From Collimonas sp. OK607 (GTDB lineage Bacteria > Pseudomonadota > Gammaproteobacteria > Burkholderiales > Burkholderiaceae_D): a stretch of 64,000 bases of DNA. Numbering within the stretch: position 1 is the stretch's first letter; every line of letters begins with the position of its first letter. The stretch is from the NCBI RefSeq assembly GCF_900111995.1, contig NZ_FOKF01000004.1:146126-210125 (forward strand), read 5' to 3'. The translations under genes were made by a program, and so were the position numbers. This document shows, piece after piece, positions 34,903-44,540 of this stretch. The notes under the pieces were generated by a model. That model worked only from the letters and a program-made list of their open reading frames with translations. It was not told where the DNA came from and ran no database searches.

Positions 34903-35838
34903 TCAACGCAAAGCGTCTACCAGTTTTTCCAGCTTGACTGCGTCGGCGCTGAACTGGCGTATTCCTTCCGCCAGCTTTTCGGTCGCCATTGCATCGTCGT
35001 TCAACATGGTGCGGAAAGTGATTTCGTCCATGTCGATTTTTTCCTGAGTGCTCAGTTGCGCAGCTTCCGGGCTCAGCTTGCGGCTGACCGGAGCGTCTCT
35101 TTCCGCCAGTTTCTGCAGCAAGTCGGGACTGATGGTGAGCAGGTCGCAACCGGCCAGTTCGACGATTTGGGACGTATTGCGGAAGCTGGCGCCCATGACT
35201 TCGGTGGCGTAGCCGTATTTGCGGAAATAGCTGTAGATCTGTTTGACCGACTGCACGCCTGGATCGTCGGCGCCGGTGTAATCCTGGCCGCTGGATTTCT
35301 TGTACCAGTCGTAGATACGGCCGACGAATGGCGAGATCAGCTGCACGCCAGCTTCGGCACAGGCAATCGCCTGTGGCAATGAAAACAGCAAGGTCAGGTT
35401 GCAATGGATGCCGGCCTTTTGCAGTACTTCGGCAGCGCGTATGCCTTCCCAGGTAGAGGCGACCTTGATCAGCACGCGTTCACGGTCTATGCCGGCGGCT
35501 TCGTACAGCTTGATCAGGGCGTGCCCTTTGTCGATGGTACCTTGGGTATTGAACGACAGGCGCGCATCGGTTTCGGTTGAAACCCGGCCCGGGATGATTT
35601 TCAGGATCTCCTTGCCGAATGTGATCAGCAAATGATCGATGATGTCGGTAGTCGATTGCTGGCTGTGCGCCTTCACGGTCTGGCTCAGCAGCGGCTGGTA
35701 TTCCGGCTTCTGCACCGCTTTCAGGATCAGCGACGGATTGGTGGTGGCGTCGCGCGGCGCAAACGCCTGGATGGACTGAAAGTCGCCGGTATCGGCAACG
35801 ATGGTGGTGAATTGCTTGAGTTGTTCGAGTTGGTTCAT
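34903..35838 (-). CDS. tal: transaldolase
   Basis: The ATG at 35836-35838 ([10 protein letters not shown]) gives the standard 311 residues; the upstream extension is unconserved. The enzyme transfers dihydroxyacetone units in the non-oxidative pentose phosphate pathway. Signature DATTNPSL (30-37) and the Schiff-base region [12 protein letters not shown] with Lys125 are visible, as is the type I pattern [29 protein letters not shown] (part). It precedes the glucose uptake and Entner-Doudoroff genes and ends at the bidirectional terminator. No HexR-like palindrome was found before it. Confidence 0.96.
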   Translation of the reverse strand: MNQLEQLKQFTTIVADTGDFQSIQAFAPRDATTNPSLILKAVQKPEYQPLLSQTVKAHSQQSTTDIIDHLLITFGKEILKIIPGRVSTETDARLSFNTQGTIDKGHALIKLYEAAGIDRERVLIKVASTWEGIRAAEVLQKAGIHCNLTLLFSLPQAIACAEAGVQLISPFVGRIYDWYKKSSGQDYTGADDPGVQSVKQIYSYFRKYGYATEVMGASFRNTSQIVELAGCDLLTISPDLLQKLAERDAPVSRKLSPEAAQLSTQEKIDMDEITFRTMLNDDAMATEKLAEGIRQFSADAVKLEKLVDALR

Positions 35839-36005
35839 GGCAGCGTAGAAAAACAGAACTGTTAGTCGGAACGACAGCGGGATACTTCCCAGCCATTCTA
35901 CGCAATTTATGCTTGCACAACACAAATGGACCGATGAACAGGTGCCAGATCAGCAATACCTTATATTCTGATCTGGCCGGTCTGCGTCACCGGCCTATGT
36001 CACCT

Positions 36006-37151
36006 TCAGCGAATCCGGTCCTCAGTCTCGGCATCAAACAGAACCGCCTTCGACAGGTCGAACGCCAGCTGCATCTTATCCTTAGGCTTAGCCGCAGCAC
36101 GTGGATGCGTACGGCAAGTTACGCGGGCGTTATTGAAGTTGGTAAACACCAGCGTATCCGGGCCGGTAGGTTCAGTCAGCTCAACCGTGCAGCCGACTTC
36201 CGTCGGATGATAGTTGCCGTTGCTGTCATGGGATTCCGAGCCGCGTGCGCTTTGCGCGTCGGTGACGTGTTCCGGACGGATGCCGAGGATGATTTCGCGG
36301 CCGATCCAGGAAGCGATTTTCGGATCTTGCGCTTGCGCCGGCGCCAGCGGCAACAGGGTTTTTTGCCCTGCATGCTCGAGTTCGAATGCCGGACCATGGC
36401 CATTCGCCACCAGGTTGCCGCGCATGAAATTCATCGACGGTGAGCCGATGAAACCAGCCACGAACAGGTTGCTAGGGTTGTCATAGATCTCTTGCGGGCT
36501 ACCGAACTGCTGCACCACGCCGTCTTTCATCACGGCGATACGGTCGCCCAGGGTCATCGCTTCAATCTGGTCATGCGTGACATACACGATGGTGCTGCCC
36601 AGGCGCTGATGCATCAGCTTGATTTCCGCGCGCATCTCGACCCGCAGCTTGGCATCCAGGTTGGACAGTGGTTCATCGAACAGGAACAGCGATGGATCGC
36701 GTGCGATCGCACGGCCCATGGCGACCCGCTGGCGTTGTCCACCGGACAACAGCGCCGGCTTGCGATCCAGCAGATGCGTGATTTGCAGCGTAGTGGCGAC
36801 GCGGTCGACGATCTGCTTTTGTTCTGCTTTCGGTACCTTGCGGATGCCCAGGCCAAACGAAATGTTCTCACGCACGGTCATGGTCGGATACAGGGCGTAG
36901 GACTGGAACACCATGGCGATGTCGCGCTCTTTCGGCGGTACATCGTTGACGCAGCGGTCGCCGATCATGATCTGTCCCTCGGACACCGTTTCCAGTCCGG
37001 CAATCATGTTCAGCAGGGTTGATTTGCCGCAGCCGGAGCCGCCGACCAGGATCAGAAACTGGCCGTCTTCGATTTCCAGGTCGATGCCCTTGAGGACTTC
37101 ATTACCGTTCGGGTAAACCTTGCGCACATTGCGAATTGATAAGCTTGCCAT
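36006..37151 (-). CDS. gtsD: glucose/sugar ABC transporter ATP-binding protein (MalK/UgpC type)
   Basis: The 381-residue ATPase has Walker [10 protein letters not shown] (about 37-45), Q-loop [18 protein letters not shown], signature LSGGQRQRV, Walker B LFLFDEP, H-loop THD, and a C-terminal TOBE/regulatory domain of the MalK kind ([11 protein letters not shown]). It is the last gene of the transporter operon gtsA-B-C-D on the minus strand, 27 bases after gtsC. The C-terminal domain carries a short unusual insert ([12 protein letters not shown]). It energises sugar import; glucose is inferred from the binding protein and surrounding Entner-Doudoroff genes. Confidence 0.9.
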   Translation of the reverse strand: MASLSIRNVRKVYPNGNEVLKGIDLEIEDGQFLILVGGSGCGKSTLLNMIAGLETVSEGQIMIGDRCVNDVPPKERDIAMVFQSYALYPTMTVRENISFGLGIRKVPKAEQKQIVDRVATTLQITHLLDRKPALLSGGQRQRVAMGRAIARDPSLFLFDEPLSNLDAKLRVEMRAEIKLMHQRLGSTIVYVTHDQIEAMTLGDRIAVMKDGVVQQFGSPQEIYDNPSNLFVAGFIGSPSMNFMRGNLVANGHGPAFELEHAGQKTLLPLAPAQAQDPKIASWIGREIILGIRPEHVTDAQSARGSESHDSNGNYHPTEVGCTVELTEPTGPDTLVFTNFNNARVTCRTHPRAAAKPKDKMQLAFDLSKAVLFDAETEDRIR

Positions 37152-37178
37152 TATTAAATCATTCCTTAAATTTTATTC

Positions 37179-38072
37179 TCAACCCTTGACCGCACCAGCA
37201 GTCAGGCCGCGCACAAAGTATTTGCCAGCCAGCAGATACACCACCAAGGTCGGCAGCGCGGCAATGATTGCCGCCGCCATGTTGACGTTGTATTCGGTGA
37301 CGCCGGTAGAGGTATTCACCAGGTTGTTCAACGCCACCGTGACCGGTTTTGCATCGGAGCCGCCGAACACCACGCCGAACAGGAAGTCGTTCCAGATTTG
37401 CGTGAATTGCCAGATGAAGCAGACCATGAAAATCGGCAGCGACAACGGGAAAATGATTTTGCGATAGGTCATGAAGAAGCCCGCACCATCGATTCTTGCC
37501 GCCTTGACCAGCTCTTCCGGCACCGTCACGTAGTAATTGCGGAAGAACAGGGTGGTAAAGGCGATACCGTAGACGATATGGACAAATACCAGGCCGGTTG
37601 TGGTGTTTGCCAGGTTGACGGTGCCCAGCAGGCGCGCCATCGGCAGGATCACTACCTGGAATGGAATGAAGCAGCCCACCATCAAGGCCGTGAACAGGAT
37701 TTCCGAACCGCGGAAGCGCCAGTGCGCCAGCACGTAGCCGTTAAGCGAACCGAGCAGGGTCGATATCAAGACGGCCGGGACCGATATCTTGATCGAGTTC
37801 CAGAAGAACGGCTCCAGGCCGTTACAGTCGACACCGGTACACGCGGTGCTCCATGCTTTGCTCCAGGCAGCGCCGGTCGGCGCCATCGGCAACGACAGCA
37901 AATTACCGGAACGGATTTCGTCCAGGGTTTTCACCGACGTACTCAACATCACATACAGCGGCGCCAGATAGTACAGTGCAACCAAAACCAGCAGGGCGTA
38001 AATCACTACGCGGCCGGCGCTGAGCTTGCTGTTTTCGTTATAGATAGTGTTGCTAGTGCTGTTAGCGGCCAT
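37179..38072 (-). CDS. gtsC: glucose ABC transporter permease GtsC (MalG type)
   Basis: The 297-residue membrane protein has six predicted helices. The EAA loop for ATPase docking is visible as VPEELVKAARIDGAGFFMTYRKIIFPLSLP. The periplasmic loop with ACTGVDCNGLEPFFWNS is typical of the glucose/mannose type CUT1 permeases (GtsC). The C-terminus reads GKYFVRGLTAGAVKG. Its first 11 bases overlap the end of gtsB, so translation is coupled. Confidence 0.92.
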   Translation of the reverse strand: MAANSTSNTIYNENSKLSAGRVVIYALLVLVALYYLAPLYVMLSTSVKTLDEIRSGNLLSLPMAPTGAAWSKAWSTACTGVDCNGLEPFFWNSIKISVPAVLISTLLGSLNGYVLAHWRFRGSEILFTALMVGCFIPFQVVILPMARLLGTVNLANTTTGLVFVHIVYGIAFTTLFFRNYYVTVPEELVKAARIDGAGFFMTYRKIIFPLSLPIFMVCFIWQFTQIWNDFLFGVVFGGSDAKPVTVALNNLVNTSTGVTEYNVNMAAAIIAALPTLVVYLLAGKYFVRGLTAGAVKG

Positions 38073-39015
38073 TGCGCGCTCCTTTGGTTTCCAGGTACAT
38101 CATGGGCACCAGCACTGCGAGTACGGTTGCCAGCATCATCATGGCCGAGGCTGCACCTACGCCAAGCTGACCGCGTGAGAAGGAGAATTGATACATGAAA
38201 ATTGCCGGCAGGTCGGAAGAGGTTCCAGGGCCGCCTGCGGTCAGCGCCATGACCAAGTCGAAGCTCTTGATCGCGATATGGGCCAGCACCAGCAACACGC
38301 TGAAGAACACCGGCCGCAGCGCCGGAATCACGATGCGCCGATAGATGGTCGGCAAGCTGGCGCCGTCGACCATGGCCGCTTTGATGATGCTGTCGTCGAT
38401 GCCGCGCAGACCGGCCAGGAACAAGGCCATCACGAATCCGGATGATTGCCAGACACCCGCGATCACTACCGTATAGATCGAAAAATCGGAATTCACCAGC
38501 CAGTCGAAATGGAAATTGGCGAAGCCCCAGTCGTGCATCATTTTTTCCAGGCCCAGGCCCGGATTCAAAATCCACTTCCAGGCGGCGCCGGTAACGATGA
38601 ACGAGAGCGCCATCGGATACAGGTAGATCGCGCGCAATGCACCTTCGCCGCGGATTTGCTGGTCCAGGAAGATCGCCATGATGAGGCCGATGGCCAGGCA
38701 GAACAGAATGAATAAACCGCCGAAAATGCCCAGGTTGGCGGCAGCAACCCACCAGCGATCCAGGCCGAACAGCGTGACATATTGATTGAAGCCGGAAATT
38801 TCGTAGTTCGGCAGCATCCGTGAATTGGTAAACGACAGCCAGGCGGTGACGCCAATGAAGCCATAGACAAAGACCAGTGACAGGATGATGGTGGGCGACA
38901 ATACGATGCGCGGTAACCAGGCATCGGCGATTGCCGCAATGCGCCCTTGCTGCTTGGGCGTGTTGCTTGAACTCCCGACAGCGGCAGCTGTATAGGGGAG
39001 GGTGTGATCGGACAT
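38062..39015 (-). CDS. gtsB: glucose ABC transporter permease GtsB (MalF type)
   Basis: I use the ATG at 39013-39015 (MSDHTLPYTAAAVG) with a CAGGAGA ribosome site; in-frame codons upstream are not needed. The 317-residue protein has six predicted membrane helices. Typical parts: LSPTIILSLVFVYGFIGVTAWLSFTNS, the EAA-loop DDSIIKAAMVDGASLPTIYRRIVIPALRP and FDLVMALTAGGPGTSSDLPAIFMY. It pairs with GtsC in the membrane. A 196-base spacer separates it from gtsA, allowing for higher expression of the binding protein. Confidence 0.93.
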   Translation of the reverse strand: MSDHTLPYTAAAVGSSSNTPKQQGRIAAIADAWLPRIVLSPTIILSLVFVYGFIGVTAWLSFTNSRMLPNYEISGFNQYVTLFGLDRWWVAAANLGIFGGLFILFCLAIGLIMAIFLDQQIRGEGALRAIYLYPMALSFIVTGAAWKWILNPGLGLEKMMHDWGFANFHFDWLVNSDFSIYTVVIAGVWQSSGFVMALFLAGLRGIDDSIIKAAMVDGASLPTIYRRIVIPALRPVFFSVLLVLAHIAIKSFDLVMALTAGGPGTSSDLPAIFMYQFSFSRGQLGVGAASAMMMLATVLAVLVPMMYLETKGARNGR

Positions 39016-39211
39016 GCAAGTCTCCTGAAGCAGGATCAGAGCCGGCGCGAGAAGCAAGGCATAGCAGCAGTGGCGCTGCCATGTCTTCCTGCGCGGCGGG
39101 CGCCGAAGACGATCTTACTCGCTTCGGCCCCTGCTCTTATTACGCTATTGAACAAATGATATGTAGATGATATTTGAGCAACATATATCAACAACTATCA
39201 AGCAATTACAC

Positions 39212-40465
39212 TTATTGCGTCTTTGCCGCTTTTGCCAGGGCCTGTACCGCAGCTTGCGAGGTCATATTCGAATTCATGAACTTGGAAACTACGTCAAGAA
39301 TAGCACCTTGCACCGCTGAATTGACTGCCATGCCATGCGCCATGCTTGGCTCCAGCGTGCCGGCTTTGCTGGACGCAGCCATGTCGTCCATCGACTTGAT
39401 GGCGCAGCTGTCGAATTTTGTGCGCGGGACATCAGGACGCACAGGGATCGAACCCTTGTTCAAATTGAAGACTTCCTGGAACTCAGGACTCATGATGGCA
39501 GTTGCCAGTGTCAGCTGAGCTTTTTGCGAATCAGGATTCTTGACCTTGAACATGGCGATCGAATCGATGTTGTAGGTGTACGACTTGTCGGTGCCAGGTG
39601 CCGCTACGCACAGGAAATCCTTGCCTGGTACTTTGCCGGCAGCGGTGAATTCGCCTTTAGCCCAGTCTCCCATGAATTGCATGCCGGCCTTGCCGTTGAT
39701 GACCATCGCGGTCGCCAGGTTCCAGTCGCGGCCTGCTGCGTTCTTGTCGATATAGCCCTTGATCTTGCCCAGGGTATCGAAGGTCTTGATCATGGTTGGG
39801 CCGGTCAGGGTTGCCGGATCCAGCTTGACCAGTGCCTTGTTATAGAAATCGGCACCGCCTACGCCCAGCGCAACGGTTTCAAATACGGTCGCATCTTGCC
39901 AAGGCTGGCCGCCGTGGGCGACAGCGACGAAGCCGGCTTTCTGGATCTTGTCTGCGGCATCGAAGAATTCAGGCCAGGTAGTTGGTGTTTTGGCGCCGGC
40001 TTTTTTCAGGACTTCAGGATTGATCCAGAGCCAGTTGACGCGATGCACGTTGACCGGTGCTGCTACATAGTGGCCTTGGTACTTCATGGTGTTGGAGACG
40101 ACCTTAGGCAACAGCGAATCCCATTTGCCTGCAGTAGCTGCAGCATCGATATTGGCCAGCACGCCTTCTTGACCCCATTCCTGGATCGACGGGCCTTTGA
40201 TCTGCGCCGCTGTCGGAGGGCTGCCGGCGATGACGCGAGCTTTCAGTGCGGTAGTTGCGTTTTCACCAGCGCCGCCGGCAACCGCAAAATCCTTCCAGGT
40301 CACACCCTTGGCTTCCATGATTTTTTTCAATTCGGCGACCGATTTGGCTTCGCCGCCTGAAGTCCAGTAATGAAGTACTTCCACTTCTGCCGCGTGAACT
40401 GCGGCGGCGCTGGACAGCAGCGCTGTAGTTGCGAATACCGATTTTATTATTTGACTCAGTTTCAT
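39212..40465 (-). CDS. gtsA: glucose ABC transporter substrate-binding protein GtsA
   Basis: The 417-residue precursor has a Sec signal ([25 protein letters not shown], cleavage before [14 protein letters not shown]). The mature part matches the glucose/mannose-binding proteins of CUT1 importers: [70 protein letters not shown] and [13 protein letters not shown], where the tryptophans and histidine are sugar-pocket residues in this family. It is the first gene of the transporter operon, with two HexR-like palindromes in the 330-base divergent region to zwf1. Confidence 0.93.
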   Translation of the reverse strand: MKLSQIIKSVFATTALLSSAAAVHAAEVEVLHYWTSGGEAKSVAELKKIMEAKGVTWKDFAVAGGAGENATTALKARVIAGSPPTAAQIKGPSIQEWGQEGVLANIDAAATAGKWDSLLPKVVSNTMKYQGHYVAAPVNVHRVNWLWINPEVLKKAGAKTPTTWPEFFDAADKIQKAGFVAVAHGGQPWQDATVFETVALGVGGADFYNKALVKLDPATLTGPTMIKTFDTLGKIKGYIDKNAAGRDWNLATAMVINGKAGMQFMGDWAKGEFTAAGKVPGKDFLCVAAPGTDKSYTYNIDSIAMFKVKNPDSQKAQLTLATAIMSPEFQEVFNLNKGSIPVRPDVPRTKFDSCAIKSMDDMAASSKAGTLEPSMAHGMAVNSAVQGAILDVVSKFMNSNMTSQAAVQALAKAAKTQ

Positions 40466-40664
40466 TCTTGTCTCCTGGTTCAGTTGTGTTTGCGATGAAT
40501 GCTTACGATGAATACTTAATTACCTGAATGGTACTAAAGGCACTACTTTCTTACTCTCACTTCAAACCTCTACACACACATTGGCGATTCATTGCTGCAG
40601 GACACTATCCTTGCACATCATCTGAATCCTGCGCAATTCGCTGCCCATGTGTATCATGTCAAAA

Positions 40665-40679
40665 ACTAGTAAAACTACA
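40665..40679 (-). promoter_or_regulatory. HexR-like operator, site A (gtsA side)
   Basis: Read on the minus strand: TGTAGTTTTACTAGT. It fits TGTAGT-NNN-ACTACA at 10 of 12 arm positions and is identical over 13 bases to the site before the porin gene. It lies 200 bases upstream of gtsA. Confidence 0.65.
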
Positions 40680-40736
40680 TGCGATCTTGAATTTTCCTGC
40701 AAATATACCTGAATTACTCTTTTCGTCGCTTGTAAT

Positions 40737-40751
40737 TGTAGTAATGCTACA
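40737..40751 (+). promoter_or_regulatory. HexR-like operator, site B (zwf1 side)
   Basis: TGTAG-TAATG-CTACA, with perfectly symmetric 5-bp arms, 43 bases upstream of the zwf1 ATG, a position suited to repression. Confidence 0.7.
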
Positions 40752-40794
40752 TTAATATTGCAATATAAGTTTTTTATTTATTACAAAAATTTTG

Positions 40795-42270
40795 ATGCAA
40801 CCACATATTCCTTTTACTTTTACGCTTTTCGGAGCGACCGGCGACTTATCCATGCGGAAGATTCTTCCCGCGTTGTTTGTTGCCCATCGGGAAGGGAAGT
40901 TGCATCAAGACGGCCGCATCATCTGTGTCGCCAAGCAGGATTTCAGCCAGGAGGATTACCTGGCCTGGGTCAGCAAGAGCGCTATCCCCTATGTGAAAAG
41001 CGGGCTGGCAGGTGTGCAGGACGAGGCGCACTGGCAGAGTTTTCTGGCGCGCATCACTTATCTGCCGCTGGATCTGCTGGACCGCGCCGGTTATCAGTTG
41101 CTGGCAAAGACGCTGGCAGCCAGCAAAGCGGTGTCGGTGTTTTATCTGGCGACTTCGCCGTCGTTGTTCGAGCCGATCTGCGCCAATCTTGCCGCCAGCG
41201 ATATCGATCTGTCGCAGGCGCGGCTGGTGCTGGAGAAGCCGCTTGGCCATGATTTGCTGTCCTCGCGGGCGATCAACGATGCGGTAGCCCGCGTGTTTGC
41301 CGAAGACCAGATTTATCGTATAGATCATTACCTGGGCAAGGAGGCGGTGCAAAACCTGTTGGCTTTGCGTTTTGCTAACTCTTTGTTTGAACCGCTGTGG
41401 CGACGCGAGTCGGTAGCGCACGTGCAACTGACGATTGCCGAGCAGTTGGGCGTTGAGGGCCGCGGTGAGTTCTATGACGCTACCGGCGCCATGCGCGACA
41501 TGGTGCAAAACCATTTACTGCAATTATTGTGCATGGTGGCGATGGAGCCGCCGACGTCGCTGGATGCGGATGCAGTGCGTGATGAAAAATTACGGGTATT
41601 GCGCGCATTGAAGCCGTTTTCGCAGGAAGACATGGAGCTTAAAGCGGTGCGCGGCCAGTATGTGTCGGGCGCAGTCGACGGACAATCGGTTGCTGGTTAT
41701 CAGCAGGAACCAGGGGTCGCCGCCCAATCGCATACGGAAACCTTCGTCGCGCTGCATGCAGAGATCAATAACTGGCGTTGGGCCGGGGTGCCGTTCTTCT
41801 TGCGCACTGGCAAACGTCTGGCGCAGCGCACGGCAGAAATCGTGATCACCTTCCGGCCTATCCCGCACGCCATTTTGCCGATGCCAGGCGGGCAGGCCGG
41901 GGGCAGCAGCAACCGCCTGGTGATCCGCCTGCAGCCGGACGAATCGATTCAACTGCATTGCCTGGCGAAACAGCCTGGCGATGGCATGACGGTACAGCCG
42001 GTAGCGCTTGACCTGGCGTTCGACCAGGCGTTCAAGCAGCGCCGGGCGGAAGCGTATGAGCGCTTGTTGCTGGATGCAATTCGTGGAAATTTGTCTTTGT
42101 TCGTGCGGCGCGACGAACAAGAGGCAGCCTGGCGCTGGGTCGAGCCGCTGCTGCATCACTGGCAAAGCAGTTCATCCCAGCCTAAACCTTATATGGCAGG
42201 CAGTTGGGGACCGACAGCGTCGTTTGCGATGATGGCGCGTGCAGGGGCCCAGTGGCCGGAAGATCGTTGA
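40795..42270 (+). CDS. zwf: glucose-6-phosphate dehydrogenase, paralog 1
   Basis: I use the ATG at 40795 (MQPHIPFTFTLFG). The 491-residue enzyme oxidises glucose-6-phosphate to 6-phosphogluconolactone. Motifs: dinucleotide site FTLFGATGDLSMRKILPAL, EKPLGHDL, active-site RIDHYLGKEAVQNLLALRF with the catalytic histidine region, and WAGVPFFLRTGKRL. It is expressed divergently from gtsA and is followed after 111 bases by the glucokinase-HexR fusion gene. The pgl gene that usually follows zwf is absent. A second zwf lies at 50.1 kb; the two are clearly paralogous but not recent duplicates. Confidence 0.95.
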   Translation: MQPHIPFTFTLFGATGDLSMRKILPALFVAHREGKLHQDGRIICVAKQDFSQEDYLAWVSKSAIPYVKSGLAGVQDEAHWQSFLARITYLPLDLLDRAGYQLLAKTLAASKAVSVFYLATSPSLFEPICANLAASDIDLSQARLVLEKPLGHDLLSSRAINDAVARVFAEDQIYRIDHYLGKEAVQNLLALRFANSLFEPLWRRESVAHVQLTIAEQLGVEGRGEFYDATGAMRDMVQNHLLQLLCMVAMEPPTSLDADAVRDEKLRVLRALKPFSQEDMELKAVRGQYVSGAVDGQSVAGYQQEPGVAAQSHTETFVALHAEINNWRWAGVPFFLRTGKRLAQRTAEIVITFRPIPHAILPMPGGQAGGSSNRLVIRLQPDESIQLHCLAKQPGDGMTVQPVALDLAFDQAFKQRRAEAYERLLLDAIRGNLSLFVRRDEQEAAWRWVEPLLHHWQSSSSQPKPYMAGSWGPTASFAMMARAGAQWPEDR

Positions 42271-42381
42271 GTTGCCTGATTGAAAAATTTGAGACGTGCG
42301 GAAAAGCGTGACAAAGCGTGTAAAAAATCGCTACCGCACATCCTACTAACAGTATTAGCATTTAAGTGAAAGTTTTACACC

Positions 42382-44367
42382 ATGTCTTCATCCACGATCA
42401 TGAGCGCTAGCGAGAATTCGGCAACTAGCTATCTGGATGGTCCCCGCCTGCTGGCAGATGTCGGCGGCACCAATGCGCGCTTCGGGTTAGAGCGTGCGCC
42501 GGGCCAGATCGATACGATTCAGACCTTGCGCTGTGCTGACTACGCCGAATTTGCGCTGGCGGTCGAGGCGTACCTGGCTGCAAACGTGCCTGTCAGCGCA
42601 CGTTTGCAAGTGCGGCATGCGGCGATCGCGATAGCCAACCCGGTGCAGGGCGACGACATCAAGATGACCAATCATCATTGGGAATTTTCGATTGAAAATA
42701 CGCGCCGCCGCCTGAATCTGGATACGCTGCTGGTGGTCAATGATTTCACCGCGCTGTCGATGTCGTTGCCGCATCTGGAGCAATCGCATTGCATTCAGGT
42801 TGGCGGTGGCCGGGCGTTGAGTGGCGGTGTGATCGGCCTGGTTGGCGCCGGTACCGGACTGGGCGTAGGCGGTTTGATTCCTACGGAAGGACGCTGGATT
42901 GCATTGGGCAGCGAAGGCGGCCATGTCACATTCGCCCCCGGCGATGCGCGCGAGGCGGCTGTGCTGGCCTATTGCTGGCGTACTTATTCGCACGTTTCTG
43001 CCGAGCGCCTGGTTTCCGGCCCCGGTATCGAGATGATTTACCATGCCTTGGCCGACTTGCAAGGAATCGTCAAGGCTGAGCCCTTGCATACCGCGCAGAT
43101 CGTCGAGCGCGCACTGCAAGGCGGGGATCCCTTGTGCATGGAAGTAGTGGAATGTTTTTGTGCGATGCTGGGCACGGTAGCGGGCGACGTCGCAGTGACT
43201 TTGGGTACGCTGGGCGGCTTGTATATCGGCGGCGGCGTGGTGCCGCGCTTGGGCGATTATTTCGCACGTTCACCGTTTCGCGCGCGTTTCGAAAGCAAAG
43301 GGCGCTTCAGTAGTTACCTGGCCAAAGTCCCGACCTTTGTCATTACTGCGCCTTATCCAGCCTTCGTTGGGGTTGCAGCTATCCTTTCCGAGCATCTCGG
43401 TGGCGGCAACGCCGTACCTATCCTGGAAAAAATCCGTAAAGCGCGCGATCAGTTTTCACCCGCCGAGCAAAAGGTTGCGAGCCTGATCCTGGCCCATCCA
43501 CGCGCCGTAATGAGCGAACCGATTTCAGAAATCGCCCGGCGTGCCGATGTCAGCCAGCCGACGGTGATTCGCTTTTGCCGCACCATGGGTTGCCAGGGCC
43601 TGGCTGATTTCAAGCTGAAGCTGGCCTCGGGTGTCACTGGCACGGTACCGGTTGCGCACAGTCAGGTTCACGTCGGCGATTCGTCGCTGGATGTCGGCGT
43701 CAAGGTGGTCGATAACACAATTTCAGCGATGATGGAAGTGCGCGACAACCTCAACGCCGATACCCTGTCGCGGGTGATCGAAGCCTTGAGCCAGGCCAGC
43801 CGTATCGAATTCTACGGCTTCGGCAGCTGTGGCCTGGTAGCGGAAGACGCACAGCAAAAATTCTTCCGCCTGGGGATTCCATCCTCGGCCTATACCGATC
43901 CGCAGTTGCAGGAAGTTTCTGCCGCCATGCTGAAAAGCAGCGACGTCGTAGTGGTGATTTCCAATTCCGGACGTTTGCGCCATCTGGCGCCGGCAGTCGA
44001 GGTTGCAGTGCATTCCGGCGCCACCATCATCGCCCTGGCCCCAAGCAATTCGCAATTGGCCAAGCGCGCGCATTACACTCTGGCGGTCGAGCACGACGAA
44101 AGCAGCATGATGCATATTCCGATGGTTTCGCGGATTTTGCTGTTGTTATTGATCGACGTGCTGGCCGTGGGAGTATCGCTCAATCGTTCCAGTCCGTTTG
44201 CTGAATTGCAGCGGCAAGCCAAGCGCGGCATCCTGACGCATATCGCTTCGTTGGGCGAATCGGCCAGCGACAAGATGACTGCCGAGGGTGATGGCAAGCC
44301 GGTACAATCGGCGCGTACCGATCAGGAGGTGACCTTGTCGCCGAATGTGATTTCACATATCAAGTAA
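42382..44367 (+). CDS. glk: bifunctional glucokinase / RpiR-HexR family transcriptional regulator
   Basis: The 661-residue fusion has an N-terminal glucokinase (about 20-340) with phosphate motif LLADVGGTNARFGL, the catalytic region VVNDFTALSMSLPHL, GTGLGVGGLIP and GSEGGHVTFAP. A linker leads to an RpiR-type helix-turn-helix (about 350-425: SPAEQKVASLILAHP ... SQPTVIRFCRTMGCQGLADF) and a SIS sugar-phosphate-binding domain (about 450-610: IEFYGFGSCGLVAEDAQQKFF, VVVISNSGRLRHLAPAVEVA). Such fusions are known in Burkholderia relatives. It phosphorylates glucose and likely senses KDPG or another sugar phosphate to regulate the palindromes found across this region. An eightfold-plus 8-bp tandem array starts at its last codon. 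Confidence 0.95.
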   Translation: MSSSTIMSASENSATSYLDGPRLLADVGGTNARFGLERAPGQIDTIQTLRCADYAEFALAVEAYLAANVPVSARLQVRHAAIAIANPVQGDDIKMTNHHWEFSIENTRRRLNLDTLLVVNDFTALSMSLPHLEQSHCIQVGGGRALSGGVIGLVGAGTGLGVGGLIPTEGRWIALGSEGGHVTFAPGDAREAAVLAYCWRTYSHVSAERLVSGPGIEMIYHALADLQGIVKAEPLHTAQIVERALQGGDPLCMEVVECFCAMLGTVAGDVAVTLGTLGGLYIGGGVVPRLGDYFARSPFRARFESKGRFSSYLAKVPTFVITAPYPAFVGVAAILSEHLGGGNAVPILEKIRKARDQFSPAEQKVASLILAHPRAVMSEPISEIARRADVSQPTVIRFCRTMGCQGLADFKLKLASGVTGTVPVAHSQVHVGDSSLDVGVKVVDNTISAMMEVRDNLNADTLSRVIEALSQASRIEFYGFGSCGLVAEDAQQKFFRLGIPSSAYTDPQLQEVSAAMLKSSDVVVVISNSGRLRHLAPAVEVAVHSGATIIALAPSNSQLAKRAHYTLAVEHDESSMMHIPMVSRILLLLLIDVLAVGVSLNRSSPFAELQRQAKRGILTHIASLGESASDKMTAEGDGKPVQSARTDQEVTLSPNVISHIK

Positions 44368-44441
44368 TCAAGTAATTAAGTAATTAAGTAATTAAGTAAT
44401 TAAGTAATTAAGTAATTAAGTAATTAAGTAATTAAGTAATT
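44362..44441. repeat. tandem array of an 8-bp unit, (AAGTAATC)1(AAGTAATT)9
   Basis: One AAGTAATC unit (44362-44369) and nine perfect AAGTAATT units (44370-44441) follow without a break, then AAGTAGTAA. The first unit contains the final Lys codon and the stop codon of glk-hexR, so the array lies entirely in the 3' UTR and has stops in every frame. Copy number should be slippage-prone, but changes would not alter the protein. Confidence 0.9.
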
Positions 44442-44476
44442 AAGTAGTAACTTGTACTTGCATTTCTACTTGCACA

Positions 44477-44507
44477 GCTGCTTATTTTTTCTCAAAAAAT
44501 AAGCAGC
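44477..44507. terminator. perfect 14-bp hairpin between glk-hexR and cybB
   Basis: GCTGCTTATTTTTT (44477-44490), loop CTC, then the exact complement (44494-44507). The T run lies inside the stem, so on either strand the 3' side of the hairpin is not U-rich; it is probably a bidirectional transcript end or stabiliser for convergent glk-hexR and cybB. Confidence 0.6.
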
Positions 44508-44540
44508 GCAACGCATCAACGCCACTGCATCTTTCCCCTT

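Larger units (their letters stand above)
40466..40794. other. 329-bp divergent control region gtsA / zwf1
   Basis: The spacer is AT-rich and carries two near-perfect 15-bp palindromes, at 40665-40679 and 40737-40751, spaced 72 bases centre to centre (near seven helical turns). No gene is seen. The position suggests shared control of glucose uptake and oxidation. Confidence 0.7.

Noticed and set aside
38006..39082. 358-codon minus-strand frame overlapping gtsB in another phase
   Set aside because: The gtsB frame carries the permease motifs; this one reads as Arg/His/Ser-rich nonsense.
42366..42381. Possible HexR-like site before glk-hexR (AGTGAAAGTTTTACACC)
   Set aside because: Only scattered bases agree with TGTAGT-NNN-ACTACA and symmetry is poor; not counted with the six better sites.
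44362..44441. Interpreting the 8-bp array as a CRISPR or phase-variable coding repeat
   Set aside because: No spacers separate the units, and the array lies after a stop codon, so it is neither CRISPR nor a coding switch.
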